Assembly: GCA_033851915.1 (NCBI GenBank)
Contig: JAWSVM010000002.1
Location: forward strand, 1 to 64,000
Length of the DNA: 64,000 nt
Reading direction: 5' to 3'
Origin: UBA1672 sp033851915
GTDB lineage: Bacteria > Pseudomonadota > Alphaproteobacteria > Micavibrionales > Micavibrionaceae
Below the pieces are notes generated by a model, which ran no database searches, was not told the origin of the DNA, and was given only the letters and a program-made list of their open reading frames with translations. Both the position numbers and the translations under genes were made by a program. Below are positions 54,742-63,876 of this stretch, piece by piece. Position 1 is the stretch's first letter, and each line of letters opens with the position of its first letter.

Positions 54742-54785
54742 AGCGCTACATTTTAGGACGTTAATAACATCGATACAGCCTGAAA

Positions 54786-56669
54786 TTAATCCGGTTTATC
54801 CTCGCCACCACCACTTGGTACAGAGGAACGCGGTGTGCTCGTTGACGCATCGTCAACGTCTTCATGGCGGATAATAGACTCTCCACGTAACAGCCCCTTA
54901 ATCTCGTCACCCGATAGTAACTCATACTCTAACAAAGCCTTAGCCAATGTTTCAAAATCATCTTCATTATCCGTCAAACATTTCATGGCACGCTTATACG
55001 CATCATCAATAAGTTTTTTAACTTCCTTATCAATTTCTGCTTCTTTTTCAGAGGAAATACGACGCTGCTGAAAACTATTCACATCATCACTATAATCCAC
55101 CATTCCAATCTTATCACTCAACCCCCATTGCATAACCATTGCACGCGCCATGGAGCTTGCATATTGAATATCACTGGATGCACCACTGGTAACCTGATCT
55201 TTACCAAACTTAATTTCTTCGGCTGCGCGTCCGCCCATAGTCATCGCCAATACGGCCTTCATTTTTGCAATAGACTGGCTATAGCGATCCCCTTCAGGCA
55301 AGCTCATAACCATACCAAGCGCACGTCCGCGCGGCACAATTGTGGCCTTATGAATTGGATCACATTCAGGCTCGTTCAAAGATACAAGCGCATGGCCTGC
55401 CTCATGATAGGCTGTGAGTTTTTTCTCGTCATCACTCATCGCCATAGAGCGACGCTCCGCCCCCATCATGACTTTATCTTTGGCATCTTCAAAGTCATCC
55501 ATACCAACCACGCGTTTATTCCGACGCGCCGCCAACAAGGCCGCTTCATTTATTAAGTTAGCCAATTCAGCACCGGAAAACCCAGGTGTTCCGCGCGCAA
55601 GAATAGACGGATCAACATTATTGGCCAAAGGCACATTTTTCATATGAACCAACAATATTTTTTCACGCCCAATCACATCAGGCAAAGGCACGGTAATTTG
55701 ACGGTCAAAACGCCCGGGGCGCAACAACGCAGGATCAAGAACATCAGGGCGATTTGTCGCCGCCAAAATGATAACACCCTGATTTTCATCAAAGCCATCC
55801 ATTTCGACCAACATCTGATTCAGCGTTTGCTCACGCTCATCATTACCACCGCCATGACCCGCGCCACGATGGCGACCAACAGCGTCAATTTCGTCAATAA
55901 AGATGATACAAGGGGCATTTTTCTTGCCCTGTTCAAACATATCACGCACACGGCTGGCACCAACACCAACAAACATTTCAACAAAATCCGACCCTGAAAT
56001 CGTAAAGAACGGCACTTCTGCCTCCCCAGCAACGGCGCGGGCAATCAGTGTTTTACCTGTACCGGGTGCACCAACCAGCAACGCCCCGCGTGGGATTTTA
56101 CCACCCAAGCGTTGGAATTTTTGTGGGTCTTTAAGGAAATCAACAATCTCTTCCAACTCTTGCTTGGCTTCATCAATACCAGCAACATCGTCAAATGTAA
56201 TTTTGCCCTTCCCCTCTGTCATCAACTTTGCACGTGAACGGCCAAAGCCCATCGCACCGCCACCACCTTTACCGCCCATTTGACGCATAATAAAGAACCA
56301 GAATCCGATCAAGATCAGGATCGGCGCAAAATTCATCAGGACATATCCCAAACTAATTTTTGGTGGATCAGGCTCAGCGGCCTTAATTTTCACTTGCGTC
56401 CCCGCAAGGCGATCAACAATATTCTCCTCCGGCGGCACTTTGGATATAAAGAATCCTTCATCACCGGTATATTTCCCCTCAAGATTATCGCCTTTGATAA
56501 CAATTTCCACGATGCCGCCCGCTTGCGCACGCTCCATAAATTCGCTGTAACTAATTTCCGCGTCATCCTTCAACGCTTGTTGCTGTTTATCATTGGCAAC
56601 ACTCAACAACACCAAAATGACAAGGCCTATGCCCAACCAAAACACCAAATTACGATTAATATTATTCAC
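54786..56669 (-). CDS. ftsH: ATP-dependent zinc metalloprotease FtsH
   Basis: Membrane-anchored AAA+ protease that degrades membrane and unfolded cytosolic proteins. N-terminal anchor, periplasmic domain (~30-105), second membrane helix (~108-125), AAA module with GAPGTGKTLIARAVAGEA (Walker A) and APCIIFIDEIDAVGRHRG (Walker B), then the protease zinc site TAYHEAGHALVSL. At 627 aa it is complete. It follows tilS by 155 bp; the leader holds two hairpins (56694-56715 and 56738-56755). Confidence 0.96.
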   Translation of the reverse strand: MNNINRNLVFWLGIGLVILVLLSVANDKQQQALKDDAEISYSEFMERAQAGGIVEIVIKGDNLEGKYTGDEGFFISKVPPEENIVDRLAGTQVKIKAAEPDPPKISLGYVLMNFAPILILIGFWFFIMRQMGGKGGGGAMGFGRSRAKLMTEGKGKITFDDVAGIDEAKQELEEIVDFLKDPQKFQRLGGKIPRGALLVGAPGTGKTLIARAVAGEAEVPFFTISGSDFVEMFVGVGASRVRDMFEQGKKNAPCIIFIDEIDAVGRHRGAGHGGGNDEREQTLNQMLVEMDGFDENQGVIILAATNRPDVLDPALLRPGRFDRQITVPLPDVIGREKILLVHMKNVPLANNVDPSILARGTPGFSGAELANLINEAALLAARRNKRVVGMDDFEDAKDKVMMGAERRSMAMSDDEKKLTAYHEAGHALVSLNEPECDPIHKATIVPRGRALGMVMSLPEGDRYSQSIAKMKAVLAMTMGGRAAEEIKFGKDQVTSGASSDIQYASSMARAMVMQWGLSDKIGMVDYSDDVNSFQQRRISSEKEAEIDKEVKKLIDDAYKRAMKCLTDNEDDFETLAKALLEYELLSGDEIKGLLRGESIIRHEDVDDASTSTPRSSVPSGGGEDKPD

Positions 56670-56824
56670 GTTTTTCTGCCTTACAAAATTATGGTGTTGC
56701 CATCACCGACAACACAAAGGAAATACTTTATACAGCGAGGTATTTAACAATACCTTACCACGCTGAAAATTTAGCCTATTTATACTGAGAAACAAAGCTA
56801 TTTGATGAAAATTAAGCTGTAAAT

Positions 56825-57868
56825 TCAGGGGAGATTTTCCAAAGATAAAATCAACTGATCATCTTTGTTTCTACATTCAAAAATGATGCCCCCTAACGTT
56901 CGTTTTCGAAAGCTATCCGGTTTCATCAAATCAGCACATAAATTCTCCACGCGTTCCAATCGTGTACCGTATCCGGTGTCATTTTGCAGGTTCGACATCG
57001 CCTTTAATATGACCCGTAAAACAATCTCTTCGGGATAGGAAACTAAGCCTGATAATTTAAATACGACTCGACCTGATTTGTTTTCTAAAAGACATCCCTC
57101 AAAAGAATTATTTGCCATCAAATCCAATGCCTTACGGGCACGTGAAAAACGCTTTGCCGCCACCGATAAACGCTTGGAGGTCAGCCCCTCTTCTGCAAGG
57201 ATATCACGTGATTTTCGCAGACGTACGCGTGCATAATCTTCACAATCATTGGATGGATCATTGATAAAACCAATCCCGCGCCCTTCACAAAACAAAATTA
57301 TATCCACCTTATTCAACCCCAACAGAGGACGACATAAAATAAAGTCATTTTCCATCCTTTGAACAACAGACATGCACGATAAACCATCAAGCCCACTGCC
57401 CTTCGCTAACCTGAATAGAAGGGTTTCAGCCTGATCATCCATGTGATGGCCTAAGAATAACATCGTAATATTGTGCGCCCGCATATAATTTTTCATCAAA
57501 TCATAACGCGCAACGCGTGCTTTCTCCTGAATACGGGCGTCAGGCTTGGTTTCATGCGCCCATGTGAGAATTTGATGCTCTACATTAGACAAAGGCTTCA
57601 GCATCTCCGCCACGTGCTGCGCCTCGCCTAAACTCTCCGTGCGCAGGGCATGATCCACGCTTAACGCATGTATTGTAACTGCTGCGCTATCTTTAAAATA
57701 TTCAGACAGAGCAAAACACAAAGCCATACTATCCGCCCCACCGGATACACCAACAGCAATATCACCCTCCCCCATGTCGGAAAAATGCATCGCCATAGCA
57801 TCAGAAACCCCATCCATAAATGAAGGCTGCTTTTTAGTATTATGCTGATTGCTTTTTTTATCTGTCAT
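56825..57868 (-). CDS. tilS: tRNA(Ile)-lysidine synthase TilS
   Basis: Modifies C34 of tRNA-Ile(CAU) to lysidine so that AUA is read. The N-terminal PP-loop ATPase motif VGVSGGADSMALCFAL and the following HALSVDHALRTES and FLGHHMDDQAETLLFRLAKGSGLDGL are the family signature. At ~347 aa it is a short form without the full C-terminal extension of E. coli TilS. I chose ATG 57868; a GTG start adds seven residues. It is in the conserved pal-cpoB-tilS-ftsH order. Confidence 0.92.
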   Translation of the reverse strand: MTDKKSNQHNTKKQPSFMDGVSDAMAMHFSDMGEGDIAVGVSGGADSMALCFALSEYFKDSAAVTIHALSVDHALRTESLGEAQHVAEMLKPLSNVEHQILTWAHETKPDARIQEKARVARYDLMKNYMRAHNITMLFLGHHMDDQAETLLFRLAKGSGLDGLSCMSVVQRMENDFILCRPLLGLNKVDIILFCEGRGIGFINDPSNDCEDYARVRLRKSRDILAEEGLTSKRLSVAAKRFSRARKALDLMANNSFEGCLLENKSGRVVFKLSGLVSYPEEIVLRVILKAMSNLQNDTGYGTRLERVENLCADLMKPDSFRKRTLGGIIFECRNKDDQLILSLENLP

Positions 57869-57967
57869 AATTGTAAATACCACTATCACCTAAGTATGTA
57901 ATATGCAAACTACACTGAGGCTAATACGGCGAGGAAAATAAGGCCTTATACATGGCTCACCTACAGT

Positions 57968-58068
57968 AATTATATTATAGGGTAATGTGACAAGGCAAAT
58001 AAGGCGCAGCGTATTTTCAATACGTAAGCCGCAATTTAACGCAGCTCACAGCGCCATATAATATAATT
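57968..58068. repeat. imperfect palindromic element, copy C
   Basis: Outer arms AATTATATTAT (57968-57978) and ATAATATAATT (58058-58068) are perfect inverse copies. The centre is GCGTAT-tttca-ATACG (58009-58024), with matching blocks between (tgtga, aaggcgcag/taagccgcaa). Its right arm abuts the cpoB stop codon. Confidence 0.7.
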
Positions 58069-58937
58069 TAGCGGCAGTTAATGCGTTTCATCTCGGTACT
58101 CGCGCGTTTCAACACAGACACGGACGATTGTGCATAATCCTTCTTCAACTGCTTATAGGCGATACACGCATCAGCGGTTTTACCCATCCCTGTTAACGCC
58201 ATCCCAAGTTTCAGCAAGTTACTGGCGGCTTTCGGGCCTTTTGGAAATTGCTGATACCCTTCGGCAAATATCCGTGCGGATTTTTCATACCCACCACGCA
58301 CATAAAAAGTCTCGCCATACCAATATTTAGCATTAGAAACCAAAGGGTGATTTGGATGGTCGGTCATAAACTTTGCAAACTCCATCTCGGCGCGATCAAA
58401 GTTCCGTGCCTTTATGAATGAATAAGCATAGTCATAAGCACCCGGCGCAGAATCAGACGATGCAGAGACCGCCCCTGTGCTTTGTGACTTATTAATCGTT
58501 CCCAAAGCCTGCGGTGCACCACCGGGAGGCTGATATTGAAACGATGAATTTGGTTTTTTAGTCGCTTGCGGCGTTGCCTGCGGTTTAGAATATGTGCTGG
58601 CAGAAGATTGCGCCATATAAGGCGTGCCTGAAGAAGATACGGAGATGTTCCCGCCGCCACTTTGCCCTGCATCTCTTAAACGCATTTCAAGATCACCAAC
58701 TCTTTTGGCCAGATCTTCGCGCAAACGGCGAATTTCATAGTTTTGCTCTTCAACTTGCCCTGTCAAACGGCGGATTTCCTTTTCCATTTGTTGGAAACGA
58801 ATCTCAGCCGCAGCAGCAGCAGGCGAATCATATGACTGAGCCTGCAAAGATGCAGGCCCCGCCACAACACTCATAACCGCGATAAGTCCAAAAGCAGAAG
58901 CAGCGCGCAGTGTGTGTTTGAAAGTATAGACAGTCAT
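58068..58937 (-). CDS. cpoB: Tol-Pal associated TPR protein CpoB (YbgF)
   Basis: Periplasmic coordinator of Tol-Pal constriction and peptidoglycan synthesis in E. coli. Signal peptide (~1-33, SVVAGPASLQAQS), then a trimeric coiled-coil region (~40-95, EIRFQQMEKEIRRLTGQVEE), a Ser/Gly/Pro-rich linker, and TPRs at ~165-280 (AMKARNFDRAEMEFAKFMTDHP-like; GMGKTADACIAYKQL). Length 289 aa is normal. It starts 3 bp after the pal stop. tolQRAB are not upstream. Confidence 0.9.
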   Translation of the reverse strand: MTVYTFKHTLRAASAFGLIAVMSVVAGPASLQAQSYDSPAAAAAEIRFQQMEKEIRRLTGQVEEQNYEIRRLREDLAKRVGDLEMRLRDAGQSGGGNISVSSSGTPYMAQSSASTYSKPQATPQATKKPNSSFQYQPPGGAPQALGTINKSQSTGAVSASSDSAPGAYDYAYSFIKARNFDRAEMEFAKFMTDHPNHPLVSNAKYWYGETFYVRGGYEKSARIFAEGYQQFPKGPKAASNLLKLGMALTGMGKTADACIAYKQLKKDYAQSSVSVLKRASTEMKRINCR

Positions 58938-58940
58938 ATT

Positions 58941-59444
58941 CTATTGAACCTTTGTTACGCCTCGACGGTTTTGTGACCAAGCCATATCATTTGCACCCGG
59001 TACAGCCGGACGTTCTTTACCGTAACTGATTGTCGCAACACGTGAAGGACTAACCCCAAGTGCAACAAGATAGTTTTTCACAGAATTCGCACGACGCTCA
59101 CCCAATGCAAGGTTATATTCGCGTGTTCCGCGCTCATCCGCGTGGCCTTCAATGCTGACGATCAAACTGGAATACTGACCAAGCCAAACAGCTTGATTTT
59201 CCAATGTTGTACGCGCCGCAGCCGTTAAGTCAGAGCTGCCTGTTTCAAAAAAGATACGATCACCAACGTTAACAACTAAGTCCGCTTGTGTTCCCGGTGC
59301 AGGGCCGGAATCAGCATATATATCGCTTTCATCAACGATAATACCATCATTCATACCGGTTTCAATACCGCCTTTATCTGCGTTGCCTGTACACGCACTA
59401 ACCATCAACAGGGCTGAAAAAATCATAAAATACCGAGCGAACAT
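58941..59444 (-). CDS. pal: peptidoglycan-associated lipoprotein Pal
   Basis: Outer-membrane lipoprotein that binds peptidoglycan and Tol proteins. Lipobox MVSAC, then a flexible segment and an OmpA-like domain (~65-167): IFFETGSSDLTAAA, SIEGHADERGTREYNLALGERRANSVKNYL and ISYGKERPAVPG are the diaminopimelate-binding region. Length 167 aa. The start at 59444 has AAGGAGAG and gives the correct signal peptide; an upstream frame adds 13 residues. Normally tolB precedes pal in this class; here the neighbour is a SirB1-like gene. Confidence 0.94.
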   Translation of the reverse strand: MFARYFMIFSALLMVSACTGNADKGGIETGMNDGIIVDESDIYADSGPAPGTQADLVVNVGDRIFFETGSSDLTAAARTTLENQAVWLGQYSSLIVSIEGHADERGTREYNLALGERRANSVKNYLVALGVSPSRVATISYGKERPAVPGANDMAWSQNRRGVTKVQ

Positions 59445-59509
59445 AAACGTCTCTCCTTCGTAAAACTCAAAAACAAAATACAAATCCGCCTAAGGATTCG
59501 TAAAACAAT

Positions 59510-59538
59510 ATCTAACACTCTTAAGCTCTTATTGTCAT
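59510..59538 (-). promoter_or_regulatory. candidate sigma70 promoter for pal-cpoB
   Basis: Minus strand: ATGACA at 59538-59533, 17 bp spacer, TTAGAT at 59515-59510, ~66 bp before the pal start. Predicted by eye. Confidence 0.35.
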
Positions 59539-59591
59539 GCTTGCAAGGGATTCGATATAAGAGTGCGGAAATTCCCGTGAAGAAAAGCATT

Positions 59592-60440
59592 TTACAAATC
59601 ACTTAACAATTCGTCCAACAACAGCCTTGCCTCTTGGCGGTCATAATGATTGGGCGCGCGCTCAATATATTCGTTTAAACATTCAATAGCCTCAGATGTG
59701 TTCCCCAAACGCGCATAAAGCACACCGGCATCCAGCAACAACCGATATTCATCAGGTGAAATCATCCGCATTCGTAAAATCATCTCCAATGCGCTGGCAT
59801 AGTCGCCCATCGCAATGCGGCGATGCTTTAAGTGATTACAAAGATAAATAACGCTTTCCCGCGCACCCAGCCCGTCAAAATAATCTGTGGACAGTTCCGC
59901 ACCATCCCCCAGCGCATCTTTTACAATGCCCCTTAAATCATGCGCTTCCAGTATTTTGCATTGCTGCGAGGGATCGAAAATAATCCGCACGCCTTCATGC
60001 TCCAAGCGACACAAAAACAAATTCGGGAAGTTCACACCTTCAACCAACCACCCTGCTTTACGCGCCGCGTCCATATATAAGAGGCACAAAGCATTCGGAC
60101 AGCCCCTTGCGCGATCAACAACCCGCATCATATCCGCACTTTCCAGCATTTCGTAATGCGTATCATCAACGCGATAATCATAAATATCGGATAACGCATA
60201 TTTAAGCGCAGCCAAGCGCACCCCCGCGTCATCCTCTGCGCCATCGGATATCAGGGCATCATAACGCCCCGAAACTTCATCACTGATTTTCTGAAAATGC
60301 CGGATATAGCGATCGACAGGTATCCCTTCATGATCCGGCGCAACCATCGCCAAAGCCAAAGCCCCCAGATCAATATCCTTATCCGGCTGGCTGGCATATT
60401 GCTTTAAAGCATCTATAGTCGGGGCATCTGTGTTCATCAT
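59592..60440 (-). CDS. SirB1/transglutaminase-like protein with TPR tail
   Basis: N-terminal helical region, then a SirB1-type transglutaminase-like domain (~75-200): the segment RARGCPNALCLLYMDAARKAGWLVEGVNFPNLFLCRLEHEG resembles NP..L..LY.E.A.R.G....G..FP.HFL of that family. The C-terminal ~80 residues form two TPR-like hairpins (DYASALEMILRMRMISPDEYRLLLDAGVLYARLGNTSEAI). Cytosolic. Function in bacteria is poorly known. It lies ~40 bp after the dolP-like gene on the same strand. Confidence 0.8.
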   Translation of the reverse strand: MMNTDAPTIDALKQYASQPDKDIDLGALALAMVAPDHEGIPVDRYIRHFQKISDEVSGRYDALISDGAEDDAGVRLAALKYALSDIYDYRVDDTHYEMLESADMMRVVDRARGCPNALCLLYMDAARKAGWLVEGVNFPNLFLCRLEHEGVRIIFDPSQQCKILEAHDLRGIVKDALGDGAELSTDYFDGLGARESVIYLCNHLKHRRIAMGDYASALEMILRMRMISPDEYRLLLDAGVLYARLGNTSEAIECLNEYIERAPNHYDRQEARLLLDELLSDL

Positions 60441-60479
60441 GTCCTTATATATATGTCAGAATGTCAGATGATAGAAATA

Positions 60480-61181
60480 TCAATCATACACACTGTTTTG
60501 ATTCCATTGTATCGGCTCACCCGTTGCAGCGGCGTTCGGTGCGGCAGGCGCCATTTGTGTTGAGGCATCCATTTGGCCATTGGACACAGGCGCAAGCTCC
60601 GGCGTACCAACCAGCTTCACATAGCTGACAACTTGCTTCACATTTTCAATGGTGCGCGCCGTTTCAATCACTTGATTAAGCTCCGCTTGATTTTGCGCAA
60701 AGCCCATCAGATACACACTGCCCTGCACGGTATCGATAGAATAATTAATCGACTCAACTTCACTCGCCATAATCAGAGCAGCACGCAAACGCGTAGAAAT
60801 CCATGTATCCTTCGCATAACCGACAATTCCTGTGCTTTGAGCAACTTTAACTTCATTAATCACATGAACAACGCCTCTTGGCTGCCATGCCATACGCACA
60901 GCCTCAACACGGTGTGCGGGGTCTTGTACGACACCCGTTATCAAAACACGCCCTTGATTAATCGTCAGATCCAATTTTGTAAACATACTTATATTATAGC
61001 GGAACCACAGATCATTAATTTCTGTTTGAATGCGCAAATCAGTGGCTGCGCGTGAAATGCCGCCTTCCTGAACAACGGCTGTCCCGACGCCAACGCCAAC
61101 ACCGGCAGCAATCCCAACAGCAGTACAAGAAGAAAGAAGAAGGCCGGATGCGGCAAGAGAAAGTATAACATAGTGTTTCAT
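60480..61181 (-). CDS. BON-domain lipoprotein (DolP/YraP-like)
   Basis: Lipobox LLSSC after a signal peptide; the start at 61181 gives this, while the longer frame adds 13 residues. Two BON domains follow (~58-125, LTINQGRVLITGVVQDPAHRVEAVRMAW; ~130-200, IDTVQGSVYLMGFAQNQAELNQVIETARTIENVKQVVSYVKL), the layout of E. coli DolP, an outer-membrane integrity lipoprotein. A Gly/Val-rich stretch follows the lipidated Cys. The tail is Pro/Ala-rich. It lies in the rsmI-yraN-dolP run, as in E. coli. Confidence 0.88.
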   Translation of the reverse strand: MKHYVILSLAASGLLLSSCTAVGIAAGVGVGVGTAVVQEGGISRAATDLRIQTEINDLWFRYNISMFTKLDLTINQGRVLITGVVQDPAHRVEAVRMAWQPRGVVHVINEVKVAQSTGIVGYAKDTWISTRLRAALIMASEVESINYSIDTVQGSVYLMGFAQNQAELNQVIETARTIENVKQVVSYVKLVGTPELAPVSNGQMDASTQMAPAAPNAAATGEPIQWNQNSVYD

Positions 61182-61238
61182 AACAAAATCCCGAACTTTG
61201 AATATCAATATTCGAATCACCTGAGTCGAATACCTACA

Positions 61239-61628
61239 TTATGAACGTGCTTCCCATGCATTGTCCAGATGCGTAATGTCCAATGTGCCATCCGGCGCAT
61301 AACACATGGCAATCACATCAAAACGCATATCGCAATTCATATAATCAGGATGTTCGGATAAAAAGAACAGCGCCGAATTCTCTATTCGTTTCTTCGCGCG
61401 GGGGGTTATAGACTCCAAGGCTTCTGCGATATTACGGCGCATTTTCACCTCAACAAAGCACAACAAATTATCTTTTTGCACAATCAGATCAATTTCACCG
61501 AATTTTGTCTTATAACGCTGGCGCAATATTGCATAGCCCAACGCCTCCAAATACCGCGTCGCCTCTTCCTCTGCGCGAACGCCGCGGGCATAATTCGTCT
61601 CGTCATTATTTTGGGCTGCACCCATCAC
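61239..61628 (-). CDS. yraN: YraN/UPF0102 family endonuclease-like protein
   Basis: Small PD-(D/E)XK-fold protein of unknown exact role, 129 aa. Family signature: ALGYAILRQRYKTKFGEIDLIVQKDNLLCFVEVKMR, containing the Glu-Asp and ExK active-site-like residues. It overlaps the rsmI stop by 4 bp (ATGA), so translation is coupled. The order rsmI-yraN-dolP is conserved with E. coli. Confidence 0.9.
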   Translation of the reverse strand: MMGAAQNNDETNYARGVRAEEEATRYLEALGYAILRQRYKTKFGEIDLIVQKDNLLCFVEVKMRRNIAEALESITPRAKKRIENSALFFLSEHPDYMNCDMRFDVIAMCYAPDGTLDITHLDNAWEARS

Positions 61629-62518
61629 GTTTCTTTGCTGATTTTGAGGGCTATATTATATAAGTCGTTCTTTTTTCTGCCCGTCTTTTCGGCGACAACC
61701 GCCGCAGCCTCTTTCGTACGCATTGTTTGCAGCGCGATGCGTATCATATCGTGAACAGCCTCATCACTGATTTCCACCTCTTCAGGCGGCGCAATAACCA
61801 GCACAATTTCACCACGCGGCAAGCCCTCTTCTTCATAATGCGCCCGTAAAACAGCAGGCATATCTTTACGCACTTCCTCATACATCTTGGTAATCTCGCG
61901 CACAACCGCAACCTCACGCGCCCCAAACACGGTTTCTATATCCTGCAAAGCCCCCAATAAACGCGGCGCGGTTTCAAAGGCAATCAACGTCCCCGGCACA
62001 TCGCGCCATTGCGTCAATAATTTCTGACGCGCATTGGTTTTGTTAGGCAAAAACCCGATAAAGCAAAACCTGTCACTCGGTAATCCCGATATTTGAAGGG
62101 CCGCCAACGGCGCACTCGCCCCCGGAATTGTGGTGATGTAAACGCCCTCAGCTTCACAATCACGCACCAACTTATACCCAGGATCAGAAATTAACGGCAT
62201 CCCCGCATCACTGACCAAAGCCACAACCTGCCCCGCACTCACCTGCTCAACAATAGATTGACGGCGGGTCTCGTCACTATGGTCATTATAAGAATATAGC
62301 TTTCCCTTAATTTGATAAGCATGCAGCAACTTTCGCGTCACCCGCGTATCCTCACACATAATAACGTCGGCATTGCGCAAAACCTCCAAAGCCCTCAAGG
62401 AAATATCGCGCAGATTTCCAATCGGCGTGGCGACAATATACAAGCCGCTCTTTAAATGCACACTTGCCTCTGGATTTTCAGTTGCTTTTTCTATATCGTC
62501 CATACTCATAATCGACAT
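61625..62518 (-). CDS. rsmI: 16S rRNA 2'-O-methyltransferase RsmI
   Basis: Methylates C1402 of 16S rRNA with SAM. Tetrapyrrole-methylase fold: LYIVATPIGNLRDISLRALEVLRNADVIMCEDTR at the N-terminus, YNDHSDETRRQS, and the conserved ALVSDAGMPLISDPGYKLVRDCEAEG with GASAPLAALQISGLPSDRFCFIGFLP. Length ~297 aa is normal. I chose the ATG at 62518, five bases after AAGG; 62521 is also possible. The divergent lpoA-like gene starts 34 bp away, so promoters must overlap. Confidence 0.95.
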   Translation of the reverse strand: MSIMSMDDIEKATENPEASVHLKSGLYIVATPIGNLRDISLRALEVLRNADVIMCEDTRVTRKLLHAYQIKGKLYSYNDHSDETRRQSIVEQVSAGQVVALVSDAGMPLISDPGYKLVRDCEAEGVYITTIPGASAPLAALQISGLPSDRFCFIGFLPNKTNARQKLLTQWRDVPGTLIAFETAPRLLGALQDIETVFGAREVAVVREITKMYEEVRKDMPAVLRAHYEEEGLPRGEIVLVIAPPEEVEISDEAVHDMIRIALQTMRTKEAAAVVAEKTGRKKNDLYNIALKISKET

Positions 62519-62552
62519 CATTACCTTAATTTTTGAAGAGAGTAGCAGACTC

Positions 62553-63860
62553 ATGCGCGAATTACACACCGGATTACGTTTTTATTCCATATTGCCACTA
62601 TTTTGCGTTTTACTAACCTCTTTGGTCTTAGGCAGCTGTGTTTCCTCCGGCGGATATAACACCCAACCATGGAAATCATCCAACCAATCAGGCAGACAAA
62701 ACGCCGCGCAAACACCAAACGATTTATCCGTTGCGGCCGTAGAGCAACAAGCCCTCGGCGCACCGAATCAGGCACAAGGCAATGGCCTCCCCCCTGTTAA
62801 AGTCGCTATTTTATTACCACTCAGCGGGCAGCATTCCAAACTGGGGCAAGCCATGTTAAACGCCGCGCAAATCGCATTATTCGATGTTGGCTACGATAAT
62901 TTCGAACTTCTCCCCAAAGATACCAAAGGCACGGCGGAAGGCGCACGCAATGCCGCGCGTTCTGCTCTGCAAGATGGTGCAAAGCTTGTTCTTGGCCCTG
63001 TGTTTTCCACCTCTGTAAAAGCCGCACGCCAAGTGACACAAAGCGCAAACGTCAATATGATCGCCTTCTCAACGGACTGGACATTGGCAAACAGCCACAC
63101 ATTTCTGATTGGCTTCTTGCCCTTTGACCAAGTGGAGCGCGTTATACGCTATGCCAGCAACGCCGGATATAACAACATCGGCGTTCTCAGCCCACGCGAC
63201 AGTTACGGCAATGGCGTGGTTTCTGCCTATCAATCAATTGCCCGCCGCGCAGGCATTGAAACATCCCGCATTGAACGCTTTTCACCGCAAGGACATGATT
63301 TAGGGAAAGTCATCAAATCTTTCTCTGATTATGAAGCTCGCCGCGCCAGTAAAAACGCCCACGGCGCGCCGTTTAATGCCATTTTAATGCCTGTAGGCAG
63401 CACCATCGCGCGCCAAGTCGGCAGCTTCCTCAATCACTATGATTTACCGGCGTCTCAAGTCAAACGTCTGGGAACAGGCTTGATGGACGACCCCGCACTT
63501 GCACGTGATAAATCGATGGATGGCGCATGGTTCGCCGCCCCCGCGCCCGCCGCACGCATAAAGTTCGAGCGTCGCTATCACAGCATCTATTATTCCAAGC
63601 CCCCGCGCATCGCATCATTGGCCTATGACGCCACAGCCCTTGCCGCCAGCTTAGCACGCAGCGGCCTGCAATATGATAACCGCCCTGCCTATAATCGCCG
63701 CGCCATCACCAATCCAAACGGTTTTGCAGGTGTAGACGGCATTTTCCGCTTCCGCTCTGACGGTATCGTGGAACGCGGTCTGGCTATCCTTGAATACAGA
63801 AAAGGCTCAATTGTTGTAATTGACCAAGCCCCGAAAACATTCCAAAGACAAGCTTATTAA
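62553..63860 (+). CDS. penicillin-binding protein activator, LpoA-like lipoprotein
   Basis: Lipobox LVLGSC (Cys29) and a Gln/Asn-rich linker, then a periplasmic-binding-protein type I fold: VKVAILLPLSGQHSKLGQAMLNAAQIALFD, then KLVLGPVFSTSVKAARQV, NVNMIAFSTDWTLANS and RIASLAYDATALAASLARSG. LpoA of E. coli activates PBP1A, and this C-terminal fold is its homologue; the TPR-like N-terminal domain of E. coli LpoA is absent (435 aa). The rsmI-yraN-dolP genes lie beside it, as in E. coli. Start ATG 62553 gives the signal peptide; the longer frame is not conserved. Confidence 0.85.
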   Translation: MRELHTGLRFYSILPLFCVLLTSLVLGSCVSSGGYNTQPWKSSNQSGRQNAAQTPNDLSVAAVEQQALGAPNQAQGNGLPPVKVAILLPLSGQHSKLGQAMLNAAQIALFDVGYDNFELLPKDTKGTAEGARNAARSALQDGAKLVLGPVFSTSVKAARQVTQSANVNMIAFSTDWTLANSHTFLIGFLPFDQVERVIRYASNAGYNNIGVLSPRDSYGNGVVSAYQSIARRAGIETSRIERFSPQGHDLGKVIKSFSDYEARRASKNAHGAPFNAILMPVGSTIARQVGSFLNHYDLPASQVKRLGTGLMDDPALARDKSMDGAWFAAPAPAARIKFERRYHSIYYSKPPRIASLAYDATALAASLARSGLQYDNRPAYNRRAITNPNGFAGVDGIFRFRSDGIVERGLAILEYRKGSIVVIDQAPKTFQRQAY

Positions 63861-63876
63861 AAGCATTTAGTACATC

